Below are positions 31,578 to 40,234 of a stretch of DNA of 40,372 bases, in pieces. The notes under the pieces were generated by a model. That model had not been told where the DNA came from, made no database searches, and was given only the letters and a program-made list of their open reading frames with translations. The DNA comes from Bacteriovoracales bacterium (GTDB taxonomy: Bacteria > Bdellovibrionota > Bacteriovoracia > Bacteriovoracales > Bacteriovoracaceae): assembly GCA_026713835.1 (NCBI GenBank), contig JAPONP010000061.1, forward strand, positions 1 through 40,372, written 5' to 3'. The position numbers were made by a program, and so were the translations under genes. Positions within the stretch are counted from its first letter, which is position 1; each line of letters starts with the position of its first letter.

Positions 31578-33348
31578 ATTTTTCTCTTATAAAATATTCT
31601 AAATCTTGGGCCTTCTTCCGTGCCCGCCTTTTCTTATCTTCCAACGCACCCTCTTTTTCGATGACCATGGTATAAAATTTGATTTTCGGTTCCGTGCCGG
31701 AAGGGCGCAGATAGAGTTTATTTCCGCTTTCAAAGAGAAGCCCCAAGACATTGCTTTTTGGCAAGTTGAGCTTGGTTTGTTCATTTGATGTCAAATGGAT
31801 GATTTCTCCTTGAAGATAATCTTCTATAGCGACGATGGGATCGTCTCGATCATTAGCATCGGCCTTGATAAGGTCCGGCAAGTTTTTTTTGATATGGCGA
31901 AAATAATCCATAATGCGTTCAATCTTTTCTGCGCCCCGGGCCCCCTCGTAGTAAAGGGAGAGAAGGCTTTCCCAAGAGTAGCCGTATCGATCATAGATGG
32001 AGTCCAAGGCTTCCATGAGGGTTTTTCCTTGGGTATGATGGTAGAGGGCCGCTTCGGCCATGAGGGCGCAGGCATTGAGACCGTCCTTATCCCGACAAAA
32101 ATCGTGGGAAAGATAGCCAAAGGATTCCTCCGTTCCAAGAATAAAATCAAAAGGCTTTCCCTGTTCTTCGTATTCTCTCATCTTCCCACATATCCATTTG
32201 AAACCGGTGAGGGTATTTTCCACGATGAGGCCGAAGGACTCGGCCACTTGGGCCAAGAGGTCGCTGGTGACGATGGTTTTGATGAGAAGGGAGTTCTCTT
32301 TGATCATCTTGCGCTCCCTTTTGATCTCTAGGATGTAGTGGAGCATGAGAAGGGCGATCTGGTTGCCGTTTAAAACCCATAATTTGTCTCGGTGGCGAAC
32401 CACGACCCCCAACCTATCCGTATCCGGATCCGTGGCCAAAGCGATTTTGGCCTTGACCTCTTCCATTAAGGCCATGACCTTTTCCAAAGCCGCCCTCTCT
32501 TCGGGATTGGGGGGATTGACCGTGGGGAAATTTTCATCCGGGGCCGTCTGCTCGGCGACAGGATGAACATTGGTAAAGCCTATTTGGGCCAAGGCCCGTT
32601 TCACCGGCCCCCACCCCGTTCCATGAAGGGGGGTGAAGGCCATGGGAAATGTGGGGCCGTGTTCTTGACAAAGATCCGGGGTCAAACATTGGGAGGCCAA
32701 CATCTCGTAATAGCTGTCTTCACAGTCCTTTTCGATCAAAGAGATTTGGCCGTCACCGAGAGCTTTTTGAAAATCGGCTTGTTTGATAGGGGCCAAGGAG
32801 TTTAATTTTTGGTAGTGGGCGATGATGGCCTCGTCGTTTGGAGGAGTGACTTGGCAACCGTCATCCCAATAGGCCTTGAGACCGTTATAATCTTTTGGGT
32901 TGTGGCTGGCCGTGACCATAATCCCCCCTTGGGCCTTAAAATATCTTACGGCATAGGAGAGAATCGGGGTGGGCACCATGTGGTCAAAGAGGTGAACCCG
33001 AACTCCGTTGGCAGCCATGACCCGTGCGGCCTCTCGGGCAAAAAGTTCCGAGTTCTTTCGGCAGTCGAAGCCAATGCAAAGGGAGATATCCCCGTGGAAG
33101 TGATCGGCTAAGGCGCAGGCAAAGGCCTGGGAAACCCGCGAAACCGTATAGCGATTGATTTTATTGGTTCCGGGCCCGATAAGGGCCCTCATACCCCCCG
33201 TCCCGAAACTCAACTCCCGGTGAAAACACTCCTTGAGTTTGGGCCTGTCGTCGTCATCGAGATAGCGTTGGACGATTTGCCGATCCCCGTCTTCGATAAA
33301 GGGGGATTCGATCCAGGCTTTGGCGCGAGCGATGATATGTTCTTCCAT
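31564..33348 (-). CDS. Phosphoglucomutase/phosphomannomutase (alpha-D-phosphohexomutase)
   Basis: This 594-residue enzyme interconverts hexose-1- and hexose-6-phosphates. The phosphoserine loop is TASHNPKDYNG (Ser148), preceded by RALIGPGTNKIN. The metal loop is ATDPDTDRLG, the sugar-binding loop is ILGTEESFGYL, and the phosphate-binding loop is LRPSGTEPKIKFY near the C-terminus. The length and N-terminal extension (WIESPFIEDGDRQIVQRYLD) match the PgcA/PGM2-like group, which includes phosphopentomutase-active enzymes. It is divergent from the T2SS operon and overlaps queC. Confidence 0.93.
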   Translation of the reverse strand: MEEHIIARAKAWIESPFIEDGDRQIVQRYLDDDDRPKLKECFHRELSFGTGGMRALIGPGTNKINRYTVSRVSQAFACALADHFHGDISLCIGFDCRKNSELFAREAARVMAANGVRVHLFDHMVPTPILSYAVRYFKAQGGIMVTASHNPKDYNGLKAYWDDGCQVTPPNDEAIIAHYQKLNSLAPIKQADFQKALGDGQISLIEKDCEDSYYEMLASQCLTPDLCQEHGPTFPMAFTPLHGTGWGPVKRALAQIGFTNVHPVAEQTAPDENFPTVNPPNPEERAALEKVMALMEEVKAKIALATDPDTDRLGVVVRHRDKLWVLNGNQIALLMLHYILEIKRERKMIKENSLLIKTIVTSDLLAQVAESFGLIVENTLTGFKWICGKMREYEEQGKPFDFILGTEESFGYLSHDFCRDKDGLNACALMAEAALYHHTQGKTLMEALDSIYDRYGYSWESLLSLYYEGARGAEKIERIMDYFRHIKKNLPDLIKADANDRDDPIVAIEDYLQGEIIHLTSNEQTKLNLPKSNVLGLLFESGNKLYLRPSGTEPKIKFYTMVIEKEGALEDKKRRARKKAQDLEYFIREKCEFI

Positions 33349-33466
33349 GGGCCGATCTTTTTGAATGGGAACCTTTTACCAAAGTTTTTCACAAGGTGAA
33401 CCCCGCACCCGGTCAAAAGGGCTTTCCCATCGGGTATTGTATTGCGATTTCAAGGGGTTGGAGTGT

Positions 33467-34699
33467 ATGATAAAGGGTATGCCAGTCTATGCTTACAGGG
33501 GGCTCAACCCCTCGGGAAAGGAAATCAAATCCTCCGTCATGACCGAATCCGTGGGTCAGGCCAAGATCAAATTGCGAAACGATGGGATTATGCTCATCGA
33601 TATTAGGGAACAAAAGGTTAAGCAAAAAGCGGGAGGAGATACGGGCTTTTCCATGGGCTTTAGCGGTCGGATCAGCGTCAACGATCTCGCCTTGATGACG
33701 AGACAGTTTTCCACTTTAATCAGGGCCAAGATACAAGTGGTTCAGGCCCTGGAGGCCCTTCAAGACCAAGTGGAAAACGAAACCCTCAAACTCGTTCTTG
33801 CGGAGCTCAAGCAAAAGGTCAATGAAGGCTCATCTTTGAGCAAGGCCTTGGCGGAATACCCCAAGATCTTTGATTCCGTTTATATCAATATGGTCGATGC
33901 GGGAGAGAGCAGTGGAACCCTCGATATGGTGTTGTTGAAGCTGGCCGATTTTACGGAGGCCCGAGTCCGTTTAAAAAATAAAATCCGTGGGGCCATGATG
34001 TACCCCACTATTATGACGATCATCGGAATGATCCTCATTTCCGTCGTTTTCACCGTCGTCATTCCAAAAATCACTAAAATTTTTGTCAACACCAAGAAAA
34101 AAATCCCCATTCAAACGGAGATGGCCATTTGGATTTCGGAGTTTTTGAAAAATTATTGGTGGGCCTGTCTCATAGGATTGGTGGCCATCTATTGGCTATT
34201 TAAAAAATGGAGCCGGAGCGAAAAGGGAATGCGTCATTGGCACCTCATCTTGCTCAAGCTCCCCGTGATTGGGGGAATCGTCATTATGATCAATATAGGT
34301 CGTTTTTGTTCGACTTTGGCCACATTGCTTAATGCGGGAGTTCCCATTTTGATTTGCATGAAAATCGTCAAAAATCTTATTCCAAACGTCATTTTAAAAC
34401 AATCTATCGAGGAGGCCCGGGAAGATATCTCAGAAGGGCGCAGTATGGTGGGGCCTTTAAAGGAAAGTGGTCATTTTCCTCCAATGGTGACCCATATGCT
34501 CTCTTTGGGAGAGAATAGCGGAGAGCTTTGCCCCATGCTCAAAATCGTGGCCGAAAATTATGAGGATCAGGTCAACACCCGTCTCGACGGCCTGACTTCT
34601 GTTCTCGAACCGATTATGATAGTGGTCATGGGTCTCGTCGTTGGTTTCGTGGTCTTTGCCGTCGTCATTCCCATGCTTGAGCTCAATAAACTGGGTTAA
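33467..34699 (+). CDS. gspF: Type II secretion inner-membrane protein GspF
   Basis: GspF is the polytopic platform protein of the T2SS that contacts the GspE ATPase. From ATG 33467 (GGAG 3 nt before the start) the protein has 410 residues and begins MIKGMPVYAYRGLNPSGKEIK; the ORF track's 33365 start adds an unrelated leader. Two T2SSF domains are present, with FSTLIRAKIQVVQALEAL and the repeat unit FCSTLATLLNAGVPI, each followed by membrane helices. The sequence GENSGELCPML is typical. It is the first gene of a seven-gene operon; gspC, gspD and gspE are not in the window. Confidence 0.95.
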   Translation: MIKGMPVYAYRGLNPSGKEIKSSVMTESVGQAKIKLRNDGIMLIDIREQKVKQKAGGDTGFSMGFSGRISVNDLALMTRQFSTLIRAKIQVVQALEALQDQVENETLKLVLAELKQKVNEGSSLSKALAEYPKIFDSVYINMVDAGESSGTLDMVLLKLADFTEARVRLKNKIRGAMMYPTIMTIIGMILISVVFTVVIPKITKIFVNTKKKIPIQTEMAIWISEFLKNYWWACLIGLVAIYWLFKKWSRSEKGMRHWHLILLKLPVIGGIVIMINIGRFCSTLATLLNAGVPILICMKIVKNLIPNVILKQSIEEAREDISEGRSMVGPLKESGHFPPMVTHMLSLGENSGELCPMLKIVAENYEDQVNTRLDGLTSVLEPIMIVVMGLVVGFVVFAVVIPMLELNKLG

Positions 34700-34717
34700 A
34701 TGAAAAGGAGAGAGGCC

Positions 34718-35188
34718 ATGCCTAAACAAAGATTCAGTATTTTTTCAACCATCATAACTTCTTCAAGAGGGCTTTCGCTGATTGAGATTTTGATTGCCCT
34801 GACCCTCATGGGAGTGGCCGCCACTTTTATTGCAGGGAGAGTTTTGGACAATTTAGCCGAAGGAGAAGTCAAAGCTACCAAGATTCAGATGGCGAATCTT
34901 TCCAATCTTCTTAAAGAGTTCAATCGGCATTGTGGCTTTTATCCGACGACCGAACAGGGGTTGGAGGCCTTGATCACAAAACCCGAGGGGAGGGAATGTA
35001 AACGTTACCGCAGCGGAGGTTATTTGGAAGATGGTGCCGATATTCCTCAAGATCCTTGGGAAAATGATTTCCAATACACTTCGGACGGAAGAACCTTTAA
35101 TATCATTTCACTGGGCCGAGACGGCATAGAAGGTGGCGAAGAATTTGATGCGGATATTTCCCTCAAGGCGAATCGGGCTGAAAAGTAG
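34718..35188 (+). CDS. gspG: Type II secretion major pseudopilin GspG
   Basis: GspG polymerises into the periplasmic pseudopilus. The protein has an 18-residue basic leader and the prepilin-peptidase site SSRG|LSLIEILIALTLMGVAA, with the conserved Glu at +5. The C-terminal globular region carries the GspG signature PTTEQGLEALITKP, followed by YLEDGADIPQDPWENDFQY and SLGRDGIEGGEE. Position +1 is Leu rather than the usual Phe. ATG 34718 has AAGGAG 11 nt upstream and is preferred over ATG 34700. The 3' end overlaps gspH by 41-56 nt. Confidence 0.93.
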   Translation: MPKQRFSIFSTIITSSRGLSLIEILIALTLMGVAATFIAGRVLDNLAEGEVKATKIQMANLSNLLKEFNRHCGFYPTTEQGLEALITKPEGRECKRYRSGGYLEDGADIPQDPWENDFQYTSDGRTFNIISLGRDGIEGGEEFDADISLKANRAEK

Positions 35189-35855
35189 TTCTCTATCCCA
35201 GGGCGGTCTTAGTTTAATCGAAATTTTAGTGGCCCTTGTTCTGGCCTCCCTTCTCTTTTATGTGGCCCTTACGGCTCCGGGCCGTTCGGAGCAGGATGAT
35301 CTCGACGAGTCTATGGATATCGTAGAAAAGGCCATTATTTTTGCCATCAATGAATCCATTTTAAGAAATCGAATGACTCGGGTTCATTTTGATTTGGAGG
35401 CGGAGAGACCAAAAATTTCAGTGGAGTATAGTGACGATATTGGATTTGTCCTGCCCGATGTAAAAAAATATGACAAAAAAGATTTGGGCATTAAGGAAAA
35501 AGAAGCCAAGGAGAAGATGAGAGAGAAAATCAATTCTAGGTTTAAGCCCGTTGAAGATATCGACCCTGAAAGATTGAATATTCCCGAACAGGTTCAAATT
35601 CTTGGGATGGCCACCTCTCTTAGGCCGTCGGTAGTCAGGGATGAAGAGATGTCGATTTATATATATCCCACAGGGGAGAGGGATAGAGCTTTTATAACCT
35701 TCGCCCTCTTTGAGCATATTGCAGCATTTATGACAGAACCCTATTTGGGGGAGTTTAACAGGGAATATGCTACAATAAAATTAGAAAATGAGTCGGAAGA
35801 GGCCTATGAGGAAAGCTACCGGGAAATTTTGGAAAAACTTTTTGAAAAGTGGTAA
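35133..35855 (+). CDS. gspH: Type II secretion minor pseudopilin, GspH-like
   Basis: The prepilin site SQGG|LSLIEILVALVLASLLF gives a type IV pilin-like N-terminus with Glu+5; the leader is 25 residues from the GTG at 35133 or 20 from ATG 35148. The soluble part is divergent, with a highly charged insert (KKYDKKDLGIKEKEAKEKMREKI) and a C-terminus rich in Glu/Tyr. It is named GspH from gene order (between gspG and gspI). About 50 nt at each end overlap the neighbours in another frame, so the leader is encoded within the gspG tail. Confidence 0.75.
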   Translation: MAKNLMRIFPSRRIGLKSSSLSQGGLSLIEILVALVLASLLFYVALTAPGRSEQDDLDESMDIVEKAIIFAINESILRNRMTRVHFDLEAERPKISVEYSDDIGFVLPDVKKYDKKDLGIKEKEAKEKMREKINSRFKPVEDIDPERLNIPEQVQILGMATSLRPSVVRDEEMSIYIYPTGERDRAFITFALFEHIAAFMTEPYLGEFNREYATIKLENESEEAYEESYREILEKLFEKW

Positions 35856-36363
35856 GAGACCGGATAAAGATTTTTTTTCTCAAGGTTTTTCCCTTTTAGA
35901 AGTCATCATTGCGATTACGATTTTTGCCATTTTCTTATCAGCCTACGTTGTCAGCCAGGGGCAAAACCTAAGCGATTCGGCCCGTCTTCGAGAAGATCTC
36001 ATCTTTAGAAAACTTGCAGGTGAGGCCATCGATCAAATTATCCTCGATCCGCCCACTTTTTCTCCCTCTTTGACGTTGGCCCCCGAAACAAAAAAATTTG
36101 AAGATGAATATGAGGACTATGAGTACACCGTCGAATATAAAAAAATTGAACTTCCAAACCTTGGTCTTATGAACCCGGAGGATGCTGCCGGAATAGGAGG
36201 GCAGGTCGATATGAGAAAGAAGGTCTATAAGGAAGTAAAAGAGAACGTCGAAAATATGCTCTGGCAAGTGGCCGTTACAGTCAAAAAAATCTCTGAAGAT
36301 GATACCTACACGGTTTCAACTTGGATCAGAAATCGGAAGGGTAAAATTGAAATATCTCCATGA
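35806..36363 (+). CDS. gspI: Type II secretion minor pseudopilin GspI
   Basis: A canonical prepilin cleavage site, FSQG|FSLLEVIIAITIFAIFLSAY, with Glu+5 identifies a pseudopilin. FSLLEV and the downstream pattern match GspI. ATG 35806 is favoured by GGAAGAGG just upstream; ATG 35788 is an alternative. The leader is unusually long (27 residues) and basic. The globular domain has an acidic, tyrosine-rich segment (FEDEYEDYEYTVEYKK). It overlaps gspH by 50 nt and ends 7 nt before gspJ. Confidence 0.82.
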   Translation: MRKATGKFWKNFLKSGKRPDKDFFSQGFSLLEVIIAITIFAIFLSAYVVSQGQNLSDSARLREDLIFRKLAGEAIDQIILDPPTFSPSLTLAPETKKFEDEYEDYEYTVEYKKIELPNLGLMNPEDAAGIGGQVDMRKKVYKEVKENVENMLWQVAVTVKKISEDDTYTVSTWIRNRKGKIEISP

Positions 36364-36370
36364 TCGCAAT

Positions 36371-37213
36371 ATGAAAAAACGAATTTTACGGCCGTCTTTT
36401 GTGATAGGCTCTAAATCTCACGGGCTCACCATTATCGAGATATTGATTAGTATTTCAATACTCGCTTTCATTATGGTGTCGGTCATAGCCGTGACCAATA
36501 AGTCTATCGATAATAAGGATCTTATCGTTAAGGAGGATCGTGAATTATTGCAGATTGAAACAGCATTGGATCGTCTCAATTGGGATTTTTCTCAAATTTA
36601 CACTCCTCTCTATCACACAAGAGAATTTAAAGTTGATCAGAAAAAAGCGAGGGAATCCAGAAGGAAAAGGGATAATCTCTTAAAAAACCCTCTTTATAGG
36701 GGTGAAGGGCGTTTTAAAGGGCCTGATTTTTTTGGGCGTCCTATTCCCATCATCACTCAGGATGGGAAAGATGCCATCGAGTTTTATACCAAGGCTCATC
36801 GAAGGCGATTTGAAAATATCCGAGAGAGTGAGTTTGCCTGGGTTCGATATGAATTTCGTTCTTACCAAGGGGATGATGAAACGAAAAAAGATCTATTTGA
36901 GTTTGTTCGGTACTATACCTCTACAAATGTTTATAATAGCGATTTCAACTTTCAAGATTTAAAACCCATGGTTTTGATGAACAATGTTTTAAGTTATACC
37001 TTCTTGTTTTGGGATGATCGAGCTAAAAAGTGGGAAGAAAGCCTTTCTCTATTAAGAGGGAGAGGGGAAAAGAGTCTTTTAAGAGGTTTAAAACTTGAGA
37101 TTAAGTGGAAGAGGAGTGTGGATCAGGTTGAGGAATTTAGCTCTAGGACTTTTAGAACGATGTGGCCTTATTTTAAACCGGAAAATTTAAATAAAATAAA
37201 ATATAAAAATTAG
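36371..37213 (+). CDS. gspJ: Type II secretion minor pseudopilin GspJ-like
   Basis: Start ATG 36371 gives a 280-residue protein; the ORF track's earlier start lies inside gspI and would make a 42-residue leader. The prepilin site is KSHG|LTIIEILISISILAFIMVSVIAV with Glu+5. Downstream ALDRLNWDFSQIYT and FFGRPIPIITQDG...IEFYT resemble the GspJ core, and the larger size agrees with GspJ being the biggest of the H/I/J set before GspK. Codon usage shifts to AT-rich here. GspI-J-K form the pseudopilus tip complex. Confidence 0.82.
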   Translation: MKKRILRPSFVIGSKSHGLTIIEILISISILAFIMVSVIAVTNKSIDNKDLIVKEDRELLQIETALDRLNWDFSQIYTPLYHTREFKVDQKKARESRRKRDNLLKNPLYRGEGRFKGPDFFGRPIPIITQDGKDAIEFYTKAHRRRFENIRESEFAWVRYEFRSYQGDDETKKDLFEFVRYYTSTNVYNSDFNFQDLKPMVLMNNVLSYTFLFWDDRAKKWEESLSLLRGRGEKSLLRGLKLEIKWKRSVDQVEEFSSRTFRTMWPYFKPENLNKIKYKN

Positions 37214-37244
37214 AGAATTTAGAGAATGAGAAGAGATTCTAAAT

Positions 37245-38570
37245 ATGAGAAGTAATCAAAAAGGTGTTGCAATCCTTTTTGTTTTGACGGCAATAACTTT
37301 ACTTACAATTGTCTTAGTAGATTTTTCATTTGAATCCTATATAAACAAGTTGAGGGCATACAATTCGCAGGATCAACTGCAGGCCCGTTTAAACGCAGAG
37401 GCCGGTCTAAAATTTGCGCTTTTACGCTTGGAGATTTATCAGAAGGCTAGAAATTTAATGGAAAAGAATAAAAATTTAAAAAAAAGGATCGGTATAAAAG
37501 ATTTAAATGAAATTTGGAGTGTCCCTTTCATTTACCCTTTTCCGATAGGCAACGAAACAAAATTGGAAATGCGCGCTTCGATTGAAAAATTTATGGAGAA
37601 TTCTCTTTTAGAAGGTGAAATTTTGACAGAAATTCAAAATGTTTCCCACCTTATCAATATCAATCTTTTACGGATGGCTAAACCTAAAATAAAATCATTT
37701 CCACGTCAAACATCCAATTCAAATTCGGACTCAGATGAATCATCCGGTCAGAAGATCAGTTCGGATAAGATCATTTTAAATTTAGAGAGAAGGCTTGTAG
37801 ATCTATTTAGACAAAAATTTGATCAACGCTTACAAGAAGATGATGATTTTTTCAGAAAATATAGCGATATAGAACCCGAAATGTTAATTAAGGAAATAAA
37901 ATTTTATGTGAGTGATGTTGATAAAGATTTTGAGCCGGAGATAGATAATATCCGATCCGAATATGCTTCCGGTGATTTTTTTGCCAAACACGCTCCTCTT
38001 GAAAGCATTTCAGAATTATATCTTCTTAAAAGTTGGGATGATGAATTGGTGAATATGATTAAAGATGAGATAACGGTTCATGGCGTTGTTGCCATAGATC
38101 TCAACAAGATAACTGAACAGGGACTTAAATTACTTATCCCGGAGATTAGCGATACGGAGATTAAGGATTTTTTTGAATATAGGGATGACCCCGATATACC
38201 CCAGTATTTTAATACTGTTGATGAATTTAAAAGCTATATAATCGGAACTGCAAAAATACTGAGCCCTTCAGAATTAAACGCTCGTTTTAAGGAGTTTGAA
38301 GAGGCCGGTATTGAATTTGGCGTTTACAGCTCACTTTTTAAAATTATTTCATCAGGGCGGTACGGACGATCTGAGTTTACTATTGATGCCTTCGTCGAAA
38401 TTCCCATGGCCCCGGCTTTGGAAAAGACTCAAAACCCCAATCAACCCAATCAAAAAGAGAATCGAGAGGAAGGAAGGGATAATTCGGACAGAAATAGTCG
38501 GGATCGAAAGAAGACCAAGCCATTGCTGCAATTTCTTCCCCCTCGAATCGTTGAGTTGATTATTTACTAG
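37245..38570 (+). CDS. gspK: Type II secretion minor pseudopilin GspK
   Basis: The N-terminus MRSNQKG|VAILFVLTAITLLTIVLVDFS has the short leader and helix of GspK, with Phe instead of Glu at +5, a feature that distinguishes GspK from other pseudopilins. At 441 residues it is longer than typical GspK (about 320-350). SAM-like segments with helix-hairpin pattern occur at ITEQGLKLLIPEISDTEIKDFFEYR. A Ser/Asn-rich insert (SNSNSDSDESSGQK) and a C-terminal low-complexity basic/acidic linker (NQKENREEGRDNSDRNSRDRKK) account for part of the extra length. It is strongly AT-rich. Confidence 0.88.
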   Translation: MRSNQKGVAILFVLTAITLLTIVLVDFSFESYINKLRAYNSQDQLQARLNAEAGLKFALLRLEIYQKARNLMEKNKNLKKRIGIKDLNEIWSVPFIYPFPIGNETKLEMRASIEKFMENSLLEGEILTEIQNVSHLININLLRMAKPKIKSFPRQTSNSNSDSDESSGQKISSDKIILNLERRLVDLFRQKFDQRLQEDDDFFRKYSDIEPEMLIKEIKFYVSDVDKDFEPEIDNIRSEYASGDFFAKHAPLESISELYLLKSWDDELVNMIKDEITVHGVVAIDLNKITEQGLKLLIPEISDTEIKDFFEYRDDPDIPQYFNTVDEFKSYIIGTAKILSPSELNARFKEFEEAGIEFGVYSSLFKIISSGRYGRSEFTIDAFVEIPMAPALEKTQNPNQPNQKENREEGRDNSDRNSRDRKKTKPLLQFLPPRIVELIIY

Positions 38571-38602
38571 ACCCAAATAGTAGTGCAGGCTAAAATGAGC
38601 TT

Positions 38603-40234
38603 ATGGAAATTGCTTTTGTCGAACTTGGCTCCTATTCCATTAAATTTCTAAGAGGAATTGTTAAGAGAAAAACGGTTGAATACCTTGATTCCAAAGAAAA
38701 AATTCTTAGAGCGGCCATTCTTAAAACTTTTGATAAAGACAGTACCCCGAGCAATGGACTTGAGCTAATCGAGCCACATCGCTTAGAGACGGTTCAGTTT
38801 AAAGTCATCGAGGAATACCTACAGGAATATGGGTCCGTAGAAAAAATTATTATTAACCTACCGTCTAACTACTCGACACTTCGGCTTGTTAGTTTGCCCG
38901 TTAAGAATAGGAAAAAAATTGAGAGAATGGTTCCTTTCCAGCTTGATGATGAATTGCCCTATCCATTGCCGGAGGCCCATTTGGCGATTTATCCCATTAT
39001 TGTTCAAAGGGGAAGCTATACGATTGCATCATCAACTCATATTGAGAAATTTGATAGATTTTTTGAACACGCCCAACATTTAACTTGTTCTCCTGCAGCT
39101 ATTGTGGCCAATGAATCTATTTATCAAAAATTTGTTCTTGAAAATAACTTAGATGATCCTATTGCTATTGTGGATTTCGGTCATCGAGACTCTGTATGCT
39201 ATCTCTTTTATAATAGTCGTCTTGTCGGAGTAGAGACATCTTTTGTTGGGGGGCGAGTTGTCGATGATGTCATCAGCGAGACTTATAAAATTGATGTTGA
39301 TGAGGCCATAGCATTTAAACATAAAGATGCATTTTTTCTTACGATGGATCAAATGGATAATGTAGATGAAGATCAAAAGAATTTTTCATTGTTGATGAAA
39401 AAGATATTTTCAGTCTTTATTGACAATTTTAAGCGCTGGGATGTGAGTTATCAACTCAAGACTAGGAAAAGTGTGAAAAAAATGTTGATTACGGGTGGAA
39501 TATCAAACATTAAAAATATGCCTCTTTTTCTATCTCAAGAGCTTGGCATCCAGGTTTCACATTTCCCCTATTTGGAAAGAACTGAACTAGATAATTTGGG
39601 ACTTTCTACAGTCGATTTGAGATCTCTCGTGAATTGTTATGGGCTTTCATATCATGTTACGAGCAAGGGAGGGCTTAGTAATTTTCGAAATGGGACTTAT
39701 GCAGCTTCCGGCGAAAGGGAAATGCATTTGGATTCTGTTTCATTTATAGGTGTGAGATTACTTGTGGCCTGTTTGATCCCTCTATTGGTTCTCATTTTTG
39801 AAAATATTTATCTTTCTCGAATTGACAAAAATATGACTAAAAAAATTTCAAAAATTCTAAGAGACCCATCTCTTAAAACGACTCCTGCGAAGAGAAGAAA
39901 AATGATAAGAGACCCTGAAAATCTTTTTAAATTTATAGAGAAAAAAAATAAAAATCTAAAAAAAAGAGTGGAGCTTGTTGAAGAAATATCCGGCGTTAAT
40001 GGGGTCAGTTCATTGGCAGAGCTTAGTCGTATAGTAAAAAATTCTCTCGATGTCGAATTGATTAAATTTGAAAACGGAAATAAAAATGTTTCGGCTGTAT
40101 TTAAAAGTGAAGATCAAAAAATTTTAAAATCTCTTGAGAATGTATTGAGATCGAGAAATTTTGATAATATGAAAGTGATATTAAAAGAAGAAAATAAGGA
40201 ACTGGAACTGACTTATCGTAACGTACAAAGATAG
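38603..40234 (+). CDS. gspL: Type II secretion protein GspL (PilM-like actin fold)
   Basis: The 543-residue protein has a cytoplasmic actin-like domain, residues 1-375. It starts EIAFVELGSYSIKFLRG (phosphate-1-type loop) and contains INLPSNYSTLRLVSLPVKN, PIAIVDFGHRDSV, VGGRVVDDVI and MLITGGISNIKNMPLF, as in PilM/GspL. One transmembrane helix (about 383-404) and a small periplasmic ferredoxin-like domain (about 455-543) follow. GspL links GspE to the pseudopilus. No gspM follows within the window; the stop TAG abuts repeat copy C, whose TAA gives a second in-frame stop. Confidence 0.85.
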   Translation: MEIAFVELGSYSIKFLRGIVKRKTVEYLDSKEKILRAAILKTFDKDSTPSNGLELIEPHRLETVQFKVIEEYLQEYGSVEKIIINLPSNYSTLRLVSLPVKNRKKIERMVPFQLDDELPYPLPEAHLAIYPIIVQRGSYTIASSTHIEKFDRFFEHAQHLTCSPAAIVANESIYQKFVLENNLDDPIAIVDFGHRDSVCYLFYNSRLVGVETSFVGGRVVDDVISETYKIDVDEAIAFKHKDAFFLTMDQMDNVDEDQKNFSLLMKKIFSVFIDNFKRWDVSYQLKTRKSVKKMLITGGISNIKNMPLFLSQELGIQVSHFPYLERTELDNLGLSTVDLRSLVNCYGLSYHVTSKGGLSNFRNGTYAASGEREMHLDSVSFIGVRLLVACLIPLLVLIFENIYLSRIDKNMTKKISKILRDPSLKTTPAKRRKMIRDPENLFKFIEKKNKNLKKRVELVEEISGVNGVSSLAELSRIVKNSLDVELIKFENGNKNVSAVFKSEDQKILKSLENVLRSRNFDNMKVILKEENKELELTYRNVQR

